From: Scolanthus callimorphus
Taxonomy: Eukaryota > Cnidaria > Anthozoa > Actiniaria > Edwardsiidae
Direction of reading: 5' to 3'
Length of the DNA: 64,000 nucleotides
NCBI GenBank assembly: GCA_033964015.1
Contig: CM066918.1
Location: 20,977,387-21,041,386 of the forward strand
The notes beneath the pieces are model-generated. The model searched no databases. It was given only the letters and a program-made list of their open reading frames with translations, and was not told where the DNA came from. Below are positions 33,170 through 44,015 of this stretch, piece by piece. Each line of letters opens with the position of its first letter. Within the stretch, counting starts at the first letter, position 1. Position numbers and translations under genes: made by a program.

Positions 33170-34440
33170 ATGGCGGACGCGTCCACCACTCGATCGTTCC
33201 TGTGGACCCTATTGCTTCTCTGCGGGGACATACCATCAAATCCGGGACCAACAACACCAGCTCCAAGCAGGGATTTGTTTTCCTGTGAATTGTGCAAGCG
33301 GGCAGTTTCCTGGAGTGACAAAAGTATTTGTTGTGTCGAGTGCAAACGATGGTTTCACACATCTTGTCAAAACACAGGGAGCCCAAACTTGCTGTCTTCC
33401 TTCTCAACAGGGAGCATTGCCTCGTGGGTATGTCCATCCTGCAGTAGCCCGAACTACTCAACTCTGCTGTCTTACCTCAGTGCTGATCTCTCAAATTCAT
33501 TCGATATGCTTGCTGATTCATGCAATAACGAAACACCTTCTAGCCCTGGTCTACCTGTGGCAACTTCATCTCCTCGTCGCGATAGGATGGATCCTGACTC
33601 AAAGCATAGGCATTATCGACCACTACGGCTCCTAAATCTAAATGCTAGGTCAATAAAGAACAAAAGACCCGAGTTCTGGAATTTACTACACTCGACTGCT
33701 CCAGACATAATAGTATGCACCGAGTCATGGCTAAACGATAATGTCTCAAATGGCGAGATCTTTCCCCCGGACATGTGTAATCAGTTTAATGTCTTTCGCC
33801 GCGACAGAGGCCATTCCTCGGGTGGTGGTGTATTCATCGCTGTGTCTCGCGAATACGTATCAACACGCAGACACGACTTGGAGACAGACTGTGAGTTTTT
33901 TTGGATAGAGGTACGCATTGCTGGCTGCAAAAACTTGCTTATCTCTGCGTTCTACAGGCCACATGAAGGCGACGAAGCAAGCGTTAACAACTTTATACTT
34001 TCTCTTAACAAAGTTGGCCAACGTGACTCACACATGTGGATTACTGGAGATATGAATTTTCCTGGTTATGACTGGAAGACGAACTCCATAAAGTCTAACT
34101 GTCGATACCCTGAGCTAACTTCCAAGTTTACTGATGCCCTAGACAACTACTCACTAACCCAGGTTGTCACCGAGCCAACTAGGGGCGAAAACATCTTGGA
34201 CCTGTTTGTCACAAACAACTCAACCCTCATCAATAAGATCCAGGTCATCCCAGGGTTAAGTGACCATGATATCGTCTATGTTGAGGCTGACATAAGTCCC
34301 ATTATTCTTTCACGAGACATCTGCCTATACAAGAAGGCCGACTGGAATGCTTTCAGAGATCACATGTCAGTCTTTTGTCCCTCATTCCTGGAAAGGTCCC
34401 AAGATATTTCTTTTCCTGTCAACGAACTGTGGTCTATGTT
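33170..34440 (+). pseudogene. CR1-like LINE ORF: PHD finger and AP endonuclease, RT missing
   Basis: ATG at 33170 follows a Kozak-like AAG and gives MADASTTRSFLWTLLLLCGD; the frame is open to 33035. A hydrophobic stretch ends in GDIPSNPGP, similar to 2A peptides of such LINEs. A PHD finger follows (CELCKRAVSWSDKSICCVEC, WFHTSC, WVCPSC). Then comes an apurinic endonuclease-like domain with its usual motifs: LLNLNARSI, CTESWL, SAFYRPH, ITGDMNFPGYDW, NILDLFVTN, GLSDHDIV. Similarity ends at LWSMF, about 34440, and the frame stops at 34456. The RT domain is absent, so this is a 3'-deleted copy, unusual because LINEs normally lose their 5' end. Confidence 0.9.
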
Positions 34441-34456
34441 CGTCTTACGCAAGTAA

Positions 34457-36424
34457 GTCATATCGAGAATTATGCGAGTTTCATCGGATTCCAAGTAATT
34501 TCATCACCCCCACCAAATACAGTAAACAAGAGACATTATGAAGAGGAAATAAGTTATAAGTGAACTTTATTTACAACCACAAATGTACTCAATCCACTGA
34601 TATTTAGTCTGGTCTGCCTGTGCTCTAAGCTAATGTAATTTGTTGCATTCTCTGAATGAGTCTGAACTTTATTATGTCTCAGTGCAAAGATGTGGCCAGT
34701 TGGCCCACAGGGAGGTAGCGGCCCTTTTTTGCTGATTTTCCCTTTCTTTAGAAAATTTGTCAAAGATAAATAGCTGTCCATTCTCCCGCCTTGTCTCAAG
34801 GTTAAAATTTGCTTTATTCTCATACATTTACATCATACTGCTTTTTGGTGCTCTTTTTGTCCCATTCTTTGAGCGGCCCTTTATCTAAACAACCTGCTCT
34901 CAGGGTAAACAATCTCCCCTCTTGCCAATAAAATTGGTTTTGCAGTTATTTTTTTATTATCCCCTCTCCCCTCAAAATCTTTGCTATTTATTTGAGAAAT
35001 GACTTTGAGCTCAAGAGACAAATCAGCTAACAGTTTACATCTTGTTGCCATCCAATTCAGATCATGTCGTGATTCCTTTGTATATATATATGTTTTCTGC
35101 ACATACACTAGTGCACTCGGTGAGAAAAACTGGACGATTGTAACCAGACAAAGGAATTATCACATGATCTGTATTGGGGAGCAAAGATGTAACACTGTTA
35201 GCAAATTGGTCTATTTCAACATATCTGAACCTATATTTCCTGAAATTCCAAGGTTACTGACTGCAAACCCTAACCCTCTTCCCCCCAAAAATATGTTTGC
35301 TTTTACTATTCTGTAACCTTGGGTTTCTGCAAACTACTACTCTTTTGTGGGGTTGTGTACTGTAGCGAGTATAGTAGATGGCAGAGATGGCTCTTGTCTT
35401 TCACTACAGATAGTCATAGTCTGTGAAAAAGGTATTCACCTCATCTGAGCCAATGTGTAATTCCAGAAAAAATCAATACCTCCCCCTCAAAAGGGATTTG
35501 CAAATTCCTAAGGTAGGTGTCAAATGCCTACCCTGTGTGTTTTCTTTTTGGGCCAGTTCCTAGAAGGTCAGTTAAGAGTTATCAGCAGATAAACTCTTAT
35601 CCAACGGATAAATCCTGAAGAAATCCTATAGAACAAATAACTTTTATTCATGGATAACTTTATCCAACTTTTCAAGAACCGGACCCCCTGGTATACTTTA
35701 AACAGCCGTATGGAATCTGCTCTACTGTGATCTCGATTTCCTTTAACTGAAATGGAAAGCAAATAAAATAAAATCTCTCCTGTCAACCCCAGACATTCTG
35801 AAACCTGGAGATTTCGTCGGAACCACCTCGTTTTCCCGAGTCTACCTTTCTGAATCCCTTCCGAAAAAGTCCGAACTCTCTCCGAATCTTTGCCGATGGT
35901 GCGTACTTTGGGTGACTTTTCTGTGCCTGACTATGAATCTTGAAAAACCTGGAGTTTTGATGCTTTAAGCTTGAGACTGGGAGATTTGTTAAAAACCTGG
36001 AGAGTTGGCAGGTATGTAAAGTATATACATGCAAGATTGCAAAAACTTCACTAGGCACTATTCCAATTCTTGGGAATCTTATCAAAATAACTATACATTG
36101 TTTTATACATTTCTCTTTGCCTTCTGCTGTCACAGTTCTGCATGCTTTTGAACATGAAAGGTGGTTCTTGAAAGGTATGTTGTTACCCTTTATTACTACC
36201 CCAGACGAATTATTGCTCCTACCCTACTTGCAGAGGTGTTTTTTTCATGTAACCAGTCAAGGTAAAAAGTATAGTTCGAGGTTGCTGATAAACACAAATC
36301 GCACAACTGCAAAGCTACACTAGAACTTGCTTTAATCTTTTCTGTTACTGCAGTACAATGAGAAGTAAGTTATATTTCGTACTTTTTAGCTCGAATGGAA
36401 CTTACTTAACTTATGTAGTTCAGT
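34457..36424. other. No gene recognised
   Basis: AT-rich, no convincing exons. AAACCTGGAGAKTT recurs at about 35802, 35993 and again near 1990, suggesting a small dispersed repeat. Confidence 0.4.
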
Positions 36425-36591
36425 CATTCTCGGTGTAAGCGTTTTCGAAGCTCAAGCGAGCGAAAATCTCCCTTACAATCTTTCAAATATCGTGTGGCGC
36501 CCTGTCACTCTTTGGGCTTCAGTTCCATTTCAGTTCTATTCGACAGACAATACGAAACTTACACGAAAAAGCTCTCTGCCTCCCTGGACGT

Positions 36592-36631
36592 GTTGAACTA
36601 TAGCCTGCGTTGAGGCTGTCAACACAGGCTA
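36592..36631. repeat. 40-bp hairpin insertion
   Basis: Absent from the related copy, which reads straight from CTGGACGT to CTGGAACTATCG. The insert has 13-bp arms (TAGCCTGCGTTGA, TCAACACAGGCTA, one mismatch) around GGCTG. Confidence 0.85.
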
Positions 36632-36645
36632 CTGGAACTATCGAT

Positions 36646-38738
36646 AGTCCAGTCATTCTATGGAAAAAAAGGGGTCAACCTGTCACTAATTGCAACAGAA
36701 GGTTTCTCGACGGTTTCAGGTGCCGAAAGTCCCCCTTTATAACATACTAAAAGTCCTAAGAAATCCTATCACGGAACACGGTGAAAAATGCGTTTTTTAG
36801 GTCGCCTTGGAAAGGATTTTTTTCTGCATGAAAACGAGGCTGTGCATAATACTTCCTAAATATTATTCAAGATTTATTTCTTTTGTGCAAGGAAATGTCC
36901 AAATGATATCCAAAATTTCAATCCTAATATTAATATTAATCATGTAGACTAAGTTTTATTTTATTTTTTTTATTTTTCTCTCAAACTGCTGAGTATTTCT
37001 TGATGAAAATTTATTGAATGATGAACTCGCAATTTTCCTGCTCGCATGTTGACACAAAACAATCTAATTCAATCTGTCTCAAACAAACTGAGTTTACATG
37101 ATTATGAATATAAAATAAAGTTGATTGAATCTGCTACGAATGCGAAGCTCTAGCTACCTGATTGAGTAAAGCCCGTCACTACTAAAAGTGTTGCGTTTCT
37201 TTGCTGCCAAACAAGCATCTGAATAGAGAGAGTCACTTACTTACGACCCGCTCGAGAAGAATTGCCTCAGTTACTATATGAAGATTAGAATCATCTTTCT
37301 ACAAGTAAACATACTAAAGAATCAGCTGTCAACTCAACTCTTTGAAGGAGCAGTTTTGTCGAGAGTACGCGGGATTTGCAGTGAGGGTTTCCCCTGCTAA
37401 TTATGCACACAAATAAAGACGACTGTGAGTGATTTTTCCAAATTTACATTGAGCATTTCATGGCAATGTATTTTATGTAGAAATATCTAATTCTTCGATT
37501 TTAAAATAGCAATTTTAGAAGAGCAATGAGCATGAGTTTTTCAAAAGTTTATATTTGCTTGTACTGAACGCTAGCGTTCACTGATTACACGAACGAGTTT
37601 GAAGTGGTTCTAGCCAATAATTTTGTATCATATTATTTCAGAGGAGCAAACTCAAGATGAATAAGGCAAGGCGTTACTTGCAAAGTTTTCATGTTTGCCA
37701 CATAATAATACTAATAATTTGCCGAAACTTAGGCAAAGTGTTTTGCTCTAAGACTGTGGTCGCACACACGACACACCCAAGTGACAAAAAGGTTTAAGGC
37801 GCTTCGTATTTCGAATTCAGGCGGGTCAAAAGAGAATGGATACTAAAAATGATTAATTAGTGATTAAATGGGCCAAACAGAAGACTGCGATAACTTTGGC
37901 ATACAGCCAGTTATTACACTTGCTTTTCCTAGCGAATTTTGACAGCGCCGTTCTCGATAAAAATAAATTCAAACCACGTTGGTTCGCTTTTCTAGATTAG
38001 CAACCCTCGCTAAATAGCACTCGAGAGGAGGTCGCGGCTGCAGGGGGAACTGTTGGTTGAGCGCCGGACAACCTTCTACGCATTATAAGATGCAACTGTA
38101 CCACAGGATGTAGCACCAACAGGATGTAGCACACTACGATCATTACTCCTTGCCGCAAGTATAACAAAATGATCACACCCGCCTGTTGCCACTGCAAAGG
38201 GACTCTGCAACTCTCCGATTATAATGATGGTCTCGGGACACTTTTTCAATTTTGAACTACTTTTACCTTTATAAATACATTTTTATTGACTATGGAAATA
38301 AAAACGATAACCTTAGAGCTCTTTAATATTTTGTTGTCGCTTTTGTAATGTTTATGCTTGAAAAAACTTCGCAAACAATTAACATATTAGGGAAGCGGAG
38401 AAGACCGAAAACTCAAAACACTCTTTTTAAGCGTAAATGATATGCAAATACCATATTAATTGATTGAACAGCTTGTCATTCATAGAATTACGACAAATCC
38501 TCGAAAATCAGGCAGAAAATACTATTAAAACGGGCAAAATAGCGCTACTTCCGGTTTCAGCCTCGTTTTCATGTTGCAGGAGAGCGCGCGTATCAATGAT
38601 GCTCATTTTAGAGGCTTTCCCGTGCTAGGATTTTTTAGGACTTTTAGTATGTTGTTTAGTACGTTCAACTGACCAATATTGTGAAGAAAAACCTTCTGTT
38701 GCAATTAGTGACGGGTCAAACCATAGAATGACTGGACT
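36646..38738. mobile_element. 2.1-kb non-autonomous element with long inverted repeats
   Basis: The ends are reverse complements beginning AGTCCAGTCATTCTATGG. Similarity continues through CACTAATTGCAACAGAAGG, ACATACTAAAAGTCCTAA and GCATGAAAACGAGGCTG, about 190 bp with gaps. The related locus at 21.3 kb gives the empty site. Flanks are ATCGAT (left) and ACGAT (right), so a target duplication of about 5-6 bp with one change is likely. No transposase-like frame was found inside. The superfamily is not assigned. Confidence 0.8.
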
Positions 38739-38960
38739 ACGATGCTGAGTCGATATTTTCTCTCTTTAGAAACAAATCTGCGACTCACAAACTCGGTCAG
38801 AGCAGTTTCTTGAACTGGAGAATTAAGAGGTATTCATAATAAATAACTCGACATCCAAGTCTTCCGAGAAAGACGTACAATATTGTCAGATCAAGCCACC
38901 ATCAACTTTTCCGTTGAGCGGCATCTTGGCTTTTGTGTCCTGTTGAAAAAAGTCAACTCC

Positions 38961-39486
38961 TTCAATGAGATGGTAAGTTTGCTTGATGGAACATACAGGA
39001 CATGATTTGCATGTTGTGGTTCTTCGATTCTAGTAAAATCAAGAAAAAAAGTAGTTGCTGACACTAAATGAAGCTAAATGCTGACAAATTACAGCATGCA
39101 CTCAGGTGTCCCCCTTTTATGAACCAAAGTACAAAAGGATAAAATGTCTATGAAGGGCCCCCTTGTATAGTAAAGTTTATTAAGCAACCTTTTCCAGCAT
39201 GCAGCTGGATTACAGGAGCTATGCTCCTGATGACTCTGGCATAAAACATGGGCAGTTGAGGCAAAAAGTTAATGGGGTGAACTCTGGTAAAACATGAATT
39301 ATTTTGGGTTACAGAGCAGGGGGAAATTCTGAAAGCCAGAAATGGAACATTTGGTGCTGATATCATTAAAATGTGTCCCATGACTGTGCAAAGCCTGGAA
39401 AAGCACTGTAGACGGCAAAATCAATGTGAAATGACAAAAAAGGTCCAGCCTACTTACGGGCTAATATTATTATTGTTTATTAGTAA
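38961..39486. other. No gene recognised
   Basis: No exon-like or repeat structure that I can support. Confidence 0.4.
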
Positions 39487-40470
39487 AGTACGATATTTTG
39501 CTGCGTGAAATTCAGTTGTTTGGATTAGATGTTAAACAAAGAATAACAATGTCAGACACATAGCATGCTGTACATTAGAGAATCTGTCTCGATTCTTTTT
39601 CTGCTTAATAGAACTGATTTGTTTAAAACGGATCGACATTTTGAGAACGCTGTCTGTCTGATAATTTCAGCTTAGGCTTTCTAGATTTTTCCTTAGATCA
39701 CTATGTGTGTTATTATAAACCACTGTTTAAGATTGAAAAAAAGTTGCGAACAAGTGCGACCCGAATCTTTTTGGCAAAATGTTTGCACAGAATTGCTCCT
39801 GATGAAGCTTGGTCCGAGAATTCTTACGGAACTTGCTACTGGAAAAATATTTTCCATTGAAATGAAAATATTGAAAGGGAAGTGACAGAAGCGCGGCCTT
39901 TGAAACGCACATTTCAAAACGTCGATATTTTGCTGCGTGAAATTCAGTTGTTTGGATTAGATGTTAAACAAAGAATTACAATGTCATACACATAGCATGC
40001 TGTACATTAGAGAATCTGTTTCGATTCTTTTTCTGCTTAATAGAACTGATTTGTTTAAAACGGATCGACATTTTGAGAACGCTGTCTGTCTGATAATTTC
40101 AGCTTAGGTTTTCTAGATTGTTCCTTAGATCACTATGGGTGTTATTATAAACCACTGTTTAAGATTGAAAGGATGCGAGATCTGGAAAAGTATCTAGTAA
40201 GTTAAGTTTCAACAAACCTTCAGCGCCTTTGGAATTGGCCCCGAGACAACGGCAGCGGCGACGCTTTCTGTTTCTTCCATGCCTCGCTTAATACTCGCGA
40301 CCTCGCGCTTAGTAGCCGCGAGGTCGCCAGAAATTCGTTTCGATTCTTTTTCTGCTTAATAGAACTGATTTGAACTGAATAGAACTGAAACGCTGTCTGT
40401 CTGATAATTTCAGCTTCAGTTTTATTTTAGATTTTTCCTTAGATCACTATGGATGTTATTATAAACCACC
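39487..40470. repeat. Three direct copies of a segment of up to 260 bp
   Basis: Copies at about 39487-39742 and 39922-40172 (offset about 435 bp) share CGATATTTTGCTGCGTGAAA through TTATAAACCACTGTTTAAGA. A shortened third copy lies at about 40335-40472. The spacer at 39745-39920 differs and has no recognised coding content. Confidence 0.9.
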
Positions 40471-40493
40471 AAAGAGACTTGATCATCTGGGAA

Positions 40494-40765
40494 GGGGGGG
40501 GGGGAGTACTCCCTATATTGGACTATACAAGGGTGCTCGGCCCGAAAGGGTAAGGTTTTCAGGCTTGGTATAAGAAAGGGGTAGGTATTTCAGGCGGGAC
40601 TGGGTATAAAGAAGGCTAGGGAAAATTGCAATTTCGGTATAAAAAAGGGTCTGTATAGTTTAGGGGGTACCTTTTTCATGCTTGGTATAAGAAAGGGGGA
40701 CCTTTTTCATGCTTGGTATAAGAAAGGGGGACCTTTTTCGGCTTTGGTATAAGAAGGGGTAACTT
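40494..40765. repeat. G-run and 31-bp tandem repeat
   Basis: Eleven G at 40494-40504, then degenerate units ending in a cleaner 31-bp tandem around CATGCTTGGTATAAGAAAGG at about 40670-40760. Confidence 0.8.
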
Positions 40766-40769
40766 CGGT

Positions 40770-41110
40770 CAAGTCTGTTTATCCGCAATGTCTTCGTTTT
40801 CGTCATCCTCGCTGCAACTGCTTCCCAAAAGCCGAAAATCTTGTTCCTCTAAACAGCAACTTGAATCCAATGCTTCTGAGACTTCAATCTCGTCTGTGGC
40901 CGGTTTATGTTCAACGCTTGGGTGTGCAGTATCTTCAACGATTGTGCTCGCGAGTGATTCGGATATTCGAGACCGCCGATCTTGTGTAATCTCGTCGTGA
41001 ATGACGTGGTTACCAAACGCTCTTTGGTCGTAATAGGTAGATTTTCTGACAAATGTTGACAATGGTCACAGTAATACTTGCCATCGGCGCGACGCGGTGT
41101 TTCAACTGCG
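40770..41110 (-). pseudogene. Zinc-finger first exon of a transposase-like gene, frameshifted
   Basis: Frames on the minus strand join as ADGKYYCDHCQ and, after a shift near 41065, FVRKSTYYDQRAFGN, then an acidic Ser-rich tail (EDDENEDIADKQT*). The pattern CxxC-x(n)-STYY resembles the N-terminal zinc finger of Plavaka/EnSpm-like transposases in cnidarians. It is comparable to the exon at 56006. No downstream exons were recognised on this strand. Confidence 0.45.
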
Positions 41111-42042
41111 GGATGATTAAAGAGGAATACAAACAAGTAAATATTATCACAGAGTTTGATGTGCATTACGTTAGTATTATTTGTTATCACTACTGTATTT
41201 ATCATTATTTTCGGAAATGCATCCATCAAGTCATATGTATTATTCAGTACCGGGCTGGGAGGTCCGGATAGGGAAATTCGCCTGACTGAGGTCTTCAAAA
41301 TACTGACCCCAGCCGAAGGCCGCGAGAGCGGTCCGGAATCTTACGATCCGGTATTTGCCATCCAGAATCATACGTAAAAGCCAGATTCCACTTGGGATTA
41401 TTGCTGGAATTCATTGTCGCGGCGATTTTTCTCGCACGTACGCGTCAACTCAAAAACACTAGTAGATAGATATCAGCATATCATTTTCAAAACCTCGGGC
41501 ATGGTATCTCACGGTACGGACTTTTACATAAAACTACAAGAAAATCACATATATATGGAGCGCGCGATCAGCATAGCGTAGGATACATTACCTCTCACGT
41601 GCCAATCAGAGCGCGCGATTTGAAGGAACAGATTATTTTTTAAACCTCTGCGATGGCACATGATATTTTCGTCATAAATTTAACGATAATTAATATAACA
41701 AATTTGCTCTGCAGAATTTTTTTCTCGTTCAAAATCTTCCAACCCCACTCCCCTCACTCTAAAGTAAAACGGCCAATCGCAAAATGGGGCTTCTGAGGGT
41801 TTCATTATATTCGGCTTTGGAAACCTGTAACGGAGTTCACATGACTGGTCTTTGGATGTACTTATAACTATAAGATCTCTGTAAATTTACTTATTATAAC
41901 TAGTAATAGTAATAGTATTACAGTATTACATTTTTCACCGTCATATAATCTACCCCCTCCCTGAATGGTCTGGTATCGTGATATTTTTTAAATATATATA
42001 ATAAATTTATCTGTTTCACTTTAAATGTTTGGTTTTCTTTTA
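41111..42042. other. No gene recognised
   Basis: Contains a GC-rich patch with CCAATCAGAGCGCGCGA (about 41604), similar to patches near 11.7 and 12.8 kb. Otherwise AT-rich. Confidence 0.4.
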
Positions 42043-42390
42043 GGAGATGTAATCTAGTAAGGGTTCCCATTTGGATAGATGGGTAGGCATTTTTCCTACC
42101 GTTTTCGCTATGCTCCTTTCTATTTTTTGGTAATAATTTAAAAAATTGATATAAGTTTGCAAAGTTGGGATTTTTCCTGAAGCTCTAGATTTGTAAAGCA
42201 AAAGCTTGTAAATTAGTATTAAAAAATTCACTAAATTTGCATGGTCAGAAAAATCTTTGTTAACGCCCAGTAGAATGCATGAAGCATTAATTGGAGAGAA
42301 GTCCATATGCACCTTCTGAGGATTCTTGGATATGCTGCCAATGAGTCGGATAAAGCCGACGAAGCGGACCAGGAACAAGAGCGACAAAGT
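42043..42390 (-). pseudogene. 3' end of a LINE (RT C-terminus)
   Basis: The minus frame NLVNFLILIYKLLLYKSRAS then PTLQTYINFLNYYQKIERSI resembles the C-terminal region of non-LTR retrotransposon polyproteins (a hydrophobic helix ending in K-Y/F-x-x-x-x-R, then a basic helix). It ends with a stop at 42040. Only about 115 residues remain, as expected for a 5'-truncated insertion. The clade is not assigned. Confidence 0.55.
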
Positions 42391-42439
42391 GTGGATCATC
42401 AGCTTTCAACAATCAAGGCTGTTTTATGGTTCCTTCTGC

Positions 42440-43335
42440 TTTGGCAGTCGGCATATAGTATCTGACCGTGCTATCGTGGTTCTTGTACAGTTTGTGTACA
42501 TTTCTGCTTTGGTTAGGTGATATCATCAACGTCGATGCCTTGGTTAGTTTTGCACGGTTCATACCAACTACTCTTTTAAGAAGGATGACTTTACCAACTA
42601 TCCCACATGCCCAACATGTACGTCCATTGACCTCTCGTGCGATTGTGTGGTAACTAGATTTGACGGTAAACAAGAGTCTGCAAATGCACCAACATAAAGT
42701 TCCCTTTGCACCCCCAAATGCCGCGTCGTAGAGCTTGTGGAACACATATCATGAAATTGGTACGTTCAAGAGGCGGCCGCGACTCTGTGCTACCAAGAGA
42801 CGTCTATTGTTACAAGCTTGATAGACTCGCTAGAGGAACTGATTTTGATAGATGTTTTTTTTGGGAAAAATGCAATTTGTGGAAGGAACGCTCTGTCCCT
42901 GAAATGTGTATGGAGATATCTACGATGGTAGGGTTTGGAAGGATTTTCAGGAGGTGGACGGGGAGCCGTTCCTCTCCGACACGTATAGTTTTGGGTTAAT
43001 GTTTAACGTTGATTGGTTCCAACCAACTATCCACGGCTCAGAAACAATTGGAGAGATCTATCTTGCGATTTTGAATTTGCCTCGCTCTGTGAGATTCAAA
43101 TTTGAAAACAATATTGTGATTGGAATCGTTCCTTGCCCTACGGAACCTAAACTTACGATCAACCCTTTCATTCAACCACTGATCGATGAACTTTTTACCT
43201 CTGGGAAGGAGTTCTTCTTGACACCAGAAGTATATCAAAGGAACTTTTTCGAGCCACCCTCCTTGCTATGACTTGTGATTTGCCAGCACTAAAAAAGTGT
43301 TGCGGATTCGTTGGATACAATGGTCGTCGAGGTAT
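42440..43335 (+). pseudogene. Plavaka/EnSpm-like (CACTA group) transposase relic
   Basis: Ordered fragments of the family in several frames: SDRAIVVLVQF, SFARFIP, FTNYPTCPTCTSIDLS, HPQMPRRRACGTHIMKLV, DVYCYK, then YDGRVWKDFQEVDGEPFL. The long frame 42906-43271 has NVDWFQPTIHGSETIGEIYL, NLPRSVRFKFEN and PCPTEPKLTINPFIQPLIDE, followed by a shift to TCDLPALKKCCGFVGYNGR. The blocks and their order are as I recall for the 'transposase domain-containing' proteins common in corals. Many frameshifts show it is dead. Confidence 0.75.
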
Positions 43336-44015
43336 AATGGGTCCTCGGGCTTCGACATTTCAGCAGGACAATGTGCCAAGTACGACTTGGAGATTTTTAC
43401 GGGGCACTTGTCTGTGCCTGTGTGGTACATTTTGGGATTGAAATACCGCTCTGGGCCAAATTACTTGCCTCCCGCTCTAGTCTTCGACCATCTCTCTGTA
43501 TCCCACATGATGTACTCTTGGCTGTCATTACCTGGCTCCTTTAAAAAGTTGAAATCTCCAAAGCAATCCTTTCTGTGCTCGTCTCTCGCTCGCCAGCCAA
43601 AGTGCATGGTGTTGTTGAACCATACGGTGCGGATAAGAGCTTCGGGGCTTTCATCACCTAGCTGTTTTTCACTCCAAAGCTTCTGGATTTCAGCGTCATT
43701 TAAACCAAGGGCTTTGTTGGGACGACGCCCATCGAGCCATAACTGGCGTCTCTTTGTCTCAAGGGTCTCTCTTGACTTTTCAAACTCTTTATCGGTCATG
43801 ATACTGTACGGCTTGGAAAGCTGTCTCAAATGGCGATCACAACTCCGCTGAAAGGACGTCAACGACCCGGGCTCGAACTCTGTCCCGTCTACCTTTTTCA
43901 CCTCAATGAAAAGTGACAGACCGCCGTATTAGTTTCTCTCACTAGCACGTCCTCGTCTTGTAACGCACTCATTATTTCCTCGTCGTTGCTCAAAATTGAT
44001 GGAAAATAACGGAAC
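43290..44015 (-). pseudogene. Crypton-like tyrosine recombinase relic (KIAA1958/DUF3504-like)
   Basis: The main frame (43901-43461) reads DGTEFEPGSLTSFQRSCDRH, DKEFEKSRETLETKRRQLW and LIRTVWFNNTMHFGWRARDE. These are hallmarks of the KIAA1958-like family, which derives from Crypton recombinases. After an in-frame TAA near 43450 the same frame continues YFNPKMYHTGTDKCPVKISK and HCPAEMSKPEDPLYL. An upstream start (MADVPLFSINF) lies near 44021. The catalytic C-terminus is not present; the frame abuts the Plavaka-like relic at about 43335. Confidence 0.75.

Larger units (their letters stand above)
36425..38960 (+). repeat. Dispersed repeat, interrupted copy
   Basis: The outer parts (36425-36645, 38739-38960) match 21060-21490 in reverse complement. 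Two insertions are absent from that copy: a 40-bp hairpin (36592-36631) and a 2.1-kb inverted-repeat element (36646-38738). Confidence 0.9.

Noticed and set aside
39703..39885. Frames of about 60 codons on both strands between repeat copies
   Set aside because: Both strands are open over the same stretch, with no motif and no splice support.
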